This document shows, one piece after another, positions 5,933 to 6,682 of a DNA stretch of 6,682 nt. Under the pieces are notes generated by a model. It did no database searches and was not told the origin of the DNA. It saw nothing but the letters and a program-made list of their open reading frames with translations. Position numbers and translations under genes: made by a program. Every line of letters begins with the position of its first letter. The stretch's first letter is position 1. The DNA comes from Desulfobacteraceae bacterium (GTDB lineage: Bacteria; Desulfobacterota; DSM-4660; Desulfatiglandales; Desulfatiglandaceae): contig JABMQV010000362.1 of the NCBI GenBank assembly GCA_013203065.1, positions 1 through 6,682 of the forward strand. The letters are read 5' to 3'.

Positions 5933-6682
5933 CTAATTAGACTCCACGTGTTCCTTTAGTTTGTTGAGCTCTATTAAGGCCTCCAGGGGTGTCATGGAAG
6001 AGATATTGAGTTCCCTGATCCGTTCCCTAAGTTTTCCGTCTTGTGATCCGAACAAGCCCAATTGCAGCATCTCCCCCTCATTTTTCTCACGGGGCGTGCG
6101 GGCCAGGCGAGGCCTTCCTATTTCATCCAACTCTGTTCCTTCAAGGTTGTCGAGGATTTCTTTTGCCCTCATGATGACACTGTCCGGTAATCCCGCGATC
6201 TGCGCCACCTGTATACCATAACTTCGGTTTGTCCCACCTGGAACGAGTTTTCTCAAGAAGATGATTTGATCGTTCCACTCTCGGATAGCGATATTGAAAT
6301 TCTTCACCCTTTGTTTTGTACTGACCAATTCGGTCAATTCATGATAATGGGTGGCAAAAAGCGTCCGAACACCAACCCCATCCCTGTCGTGCAAGGCCTC
6401 TGCCACGGCCCAGGCAATACTCAGGCCGTCGTAAGTGCTTGTTCCGCGTCCTATTTCATCCAAAACGACGAGACTCCTGGGTGTTGCGTGCCGGAGGATG
6501 TTTGCGGTCTCATTCATTTCCACCATGAAGGTGCTCTGCCCCTTGGCAAGGTCATCAGACGCACCCACACGGGTAAAGATCCGGTCCACAAGACCGATTT
6601 CTGCTTTTGAGGCAGGGACAAAACTTCCCATTTGCGCCATCAGGACGGTCAGGGCAGTCTGTCTGAGGATGGTGGACTTGCC
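5933..6682 (-). CDS. mutS: DNA mismatch repair ATPase MutS, C-terminal part (N-terminus beyond the window)
   Basis: MutS binds mismatches and small loops, then uses ATP to form a sliding clamp that recruits MutL. The visible 249 residues start inside Walker A (GKST at the very edge; frame open to 6682). They contain the ABC-type segment [12 protein letters not shown] (45-56), Walker B and D-loop [16 protein letters not shown] (71-86), the switch histidine region LFATHYHEL (108-116), and the helix-turn-helix dimer region around [12 protein letters not shown] (155-166). The tail carries QLGLF at 207-211 (6050-6064), resembling the beta-clamp-binding motif found in MutS tails, and the conserved TPLEAL near the C-terminus. 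All expected ATPase motifs are intact. The ATG at 6640 is internal, not a start. The mismatch-recognition Phe-x-Glu domain lies outside the window. The gene ends 4 nt before a strong terminator. Confidence 0.97.
   Translation of the reverse strand, partial: GKSTILRQTALTVLMAQMGSFVPASKAEIGLVDRIFTRVGASDDLAKGQSTFMVEMNETANILRHATPRSLVVLDEIGRGTSTYDGLSIAWAVAEALHDRDGVGVRTLFATHYHELTELVSTKQRVKNFNIAIREWNDQIIFLRKLVPGGTNRSYGIQVAQIAGLPDSVIMRAKEILDNLEGTELDEIGRPRLARTPREKNEGEMLQLGLFGSQDGKLRERIRELNISSMTPLEALIELNKLKEHVESN

Overview
The window looks like ordinary core chromosome of a Gram-negative bacterium, most likely a Desulfobacterota/deltaproteobacterial lineage. That placement is inferred from the short YbeX-type CorC protein followed by lnt and prfB, the style of the proteins, and the mutS-amidase pairing; no species can be named. 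Lnt and a periplasmic cell-wall amidase both indicate an outer-membrane-bearing cell. I found no mobile element, CRISPR array, defence locus or prophage, and no undescribed system that I can defend.

Left edge (1-295): the 5' two-thirds of a tRNA-Gly with anticodon CCC is read leftwards and runs off the window. A strong sigma70-type promoter (TTGACT-17-TAGAAT) drives it. A second strong promoter (TTGACA-17-TAAAAT) points the other way, into the gene cluster. A small palindrome lies between the two -35 boxes.

Middle (296-4004, + strand): three genes that probably form one transcription unit. They are corC/ybeX (CBS-pair protein, TTG start), lnt (apolipoprotein N-acyltransferase, start reassigned to 1286) and prfB (release factor 2). 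prfB is split across two frames by the classic RF2 programmed +1 frameshift at an in-frame TGA (2978-2980). Its real extent is 2912-4004, giving a 363-residue product.

Right part (4091-6682, - strand): an exported N-acetylmuramoyl-L-alanine amidase (TPR-like helical region, AMIN domain, Amidase_3 catalytic domain) converges on prfB. It lies downstream of the C-terminal 249 residues of MutS, which is cut by the window edge. A convincing intrinsic terminator separates mutS from the amidase, so they are probably transcribed separately despite sharing orientation.

Functionally, lnt (last step of lipoprotein maturation) and the amidase (peptidoglycan splitting) are envelope genes. CorC/YbeX belongs to a family tied to divalent-cation handling and, in E. 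coli, ribosome-related phenotypes. prfB ends translation at UGA/UAA. MutS starts mismatch repair.
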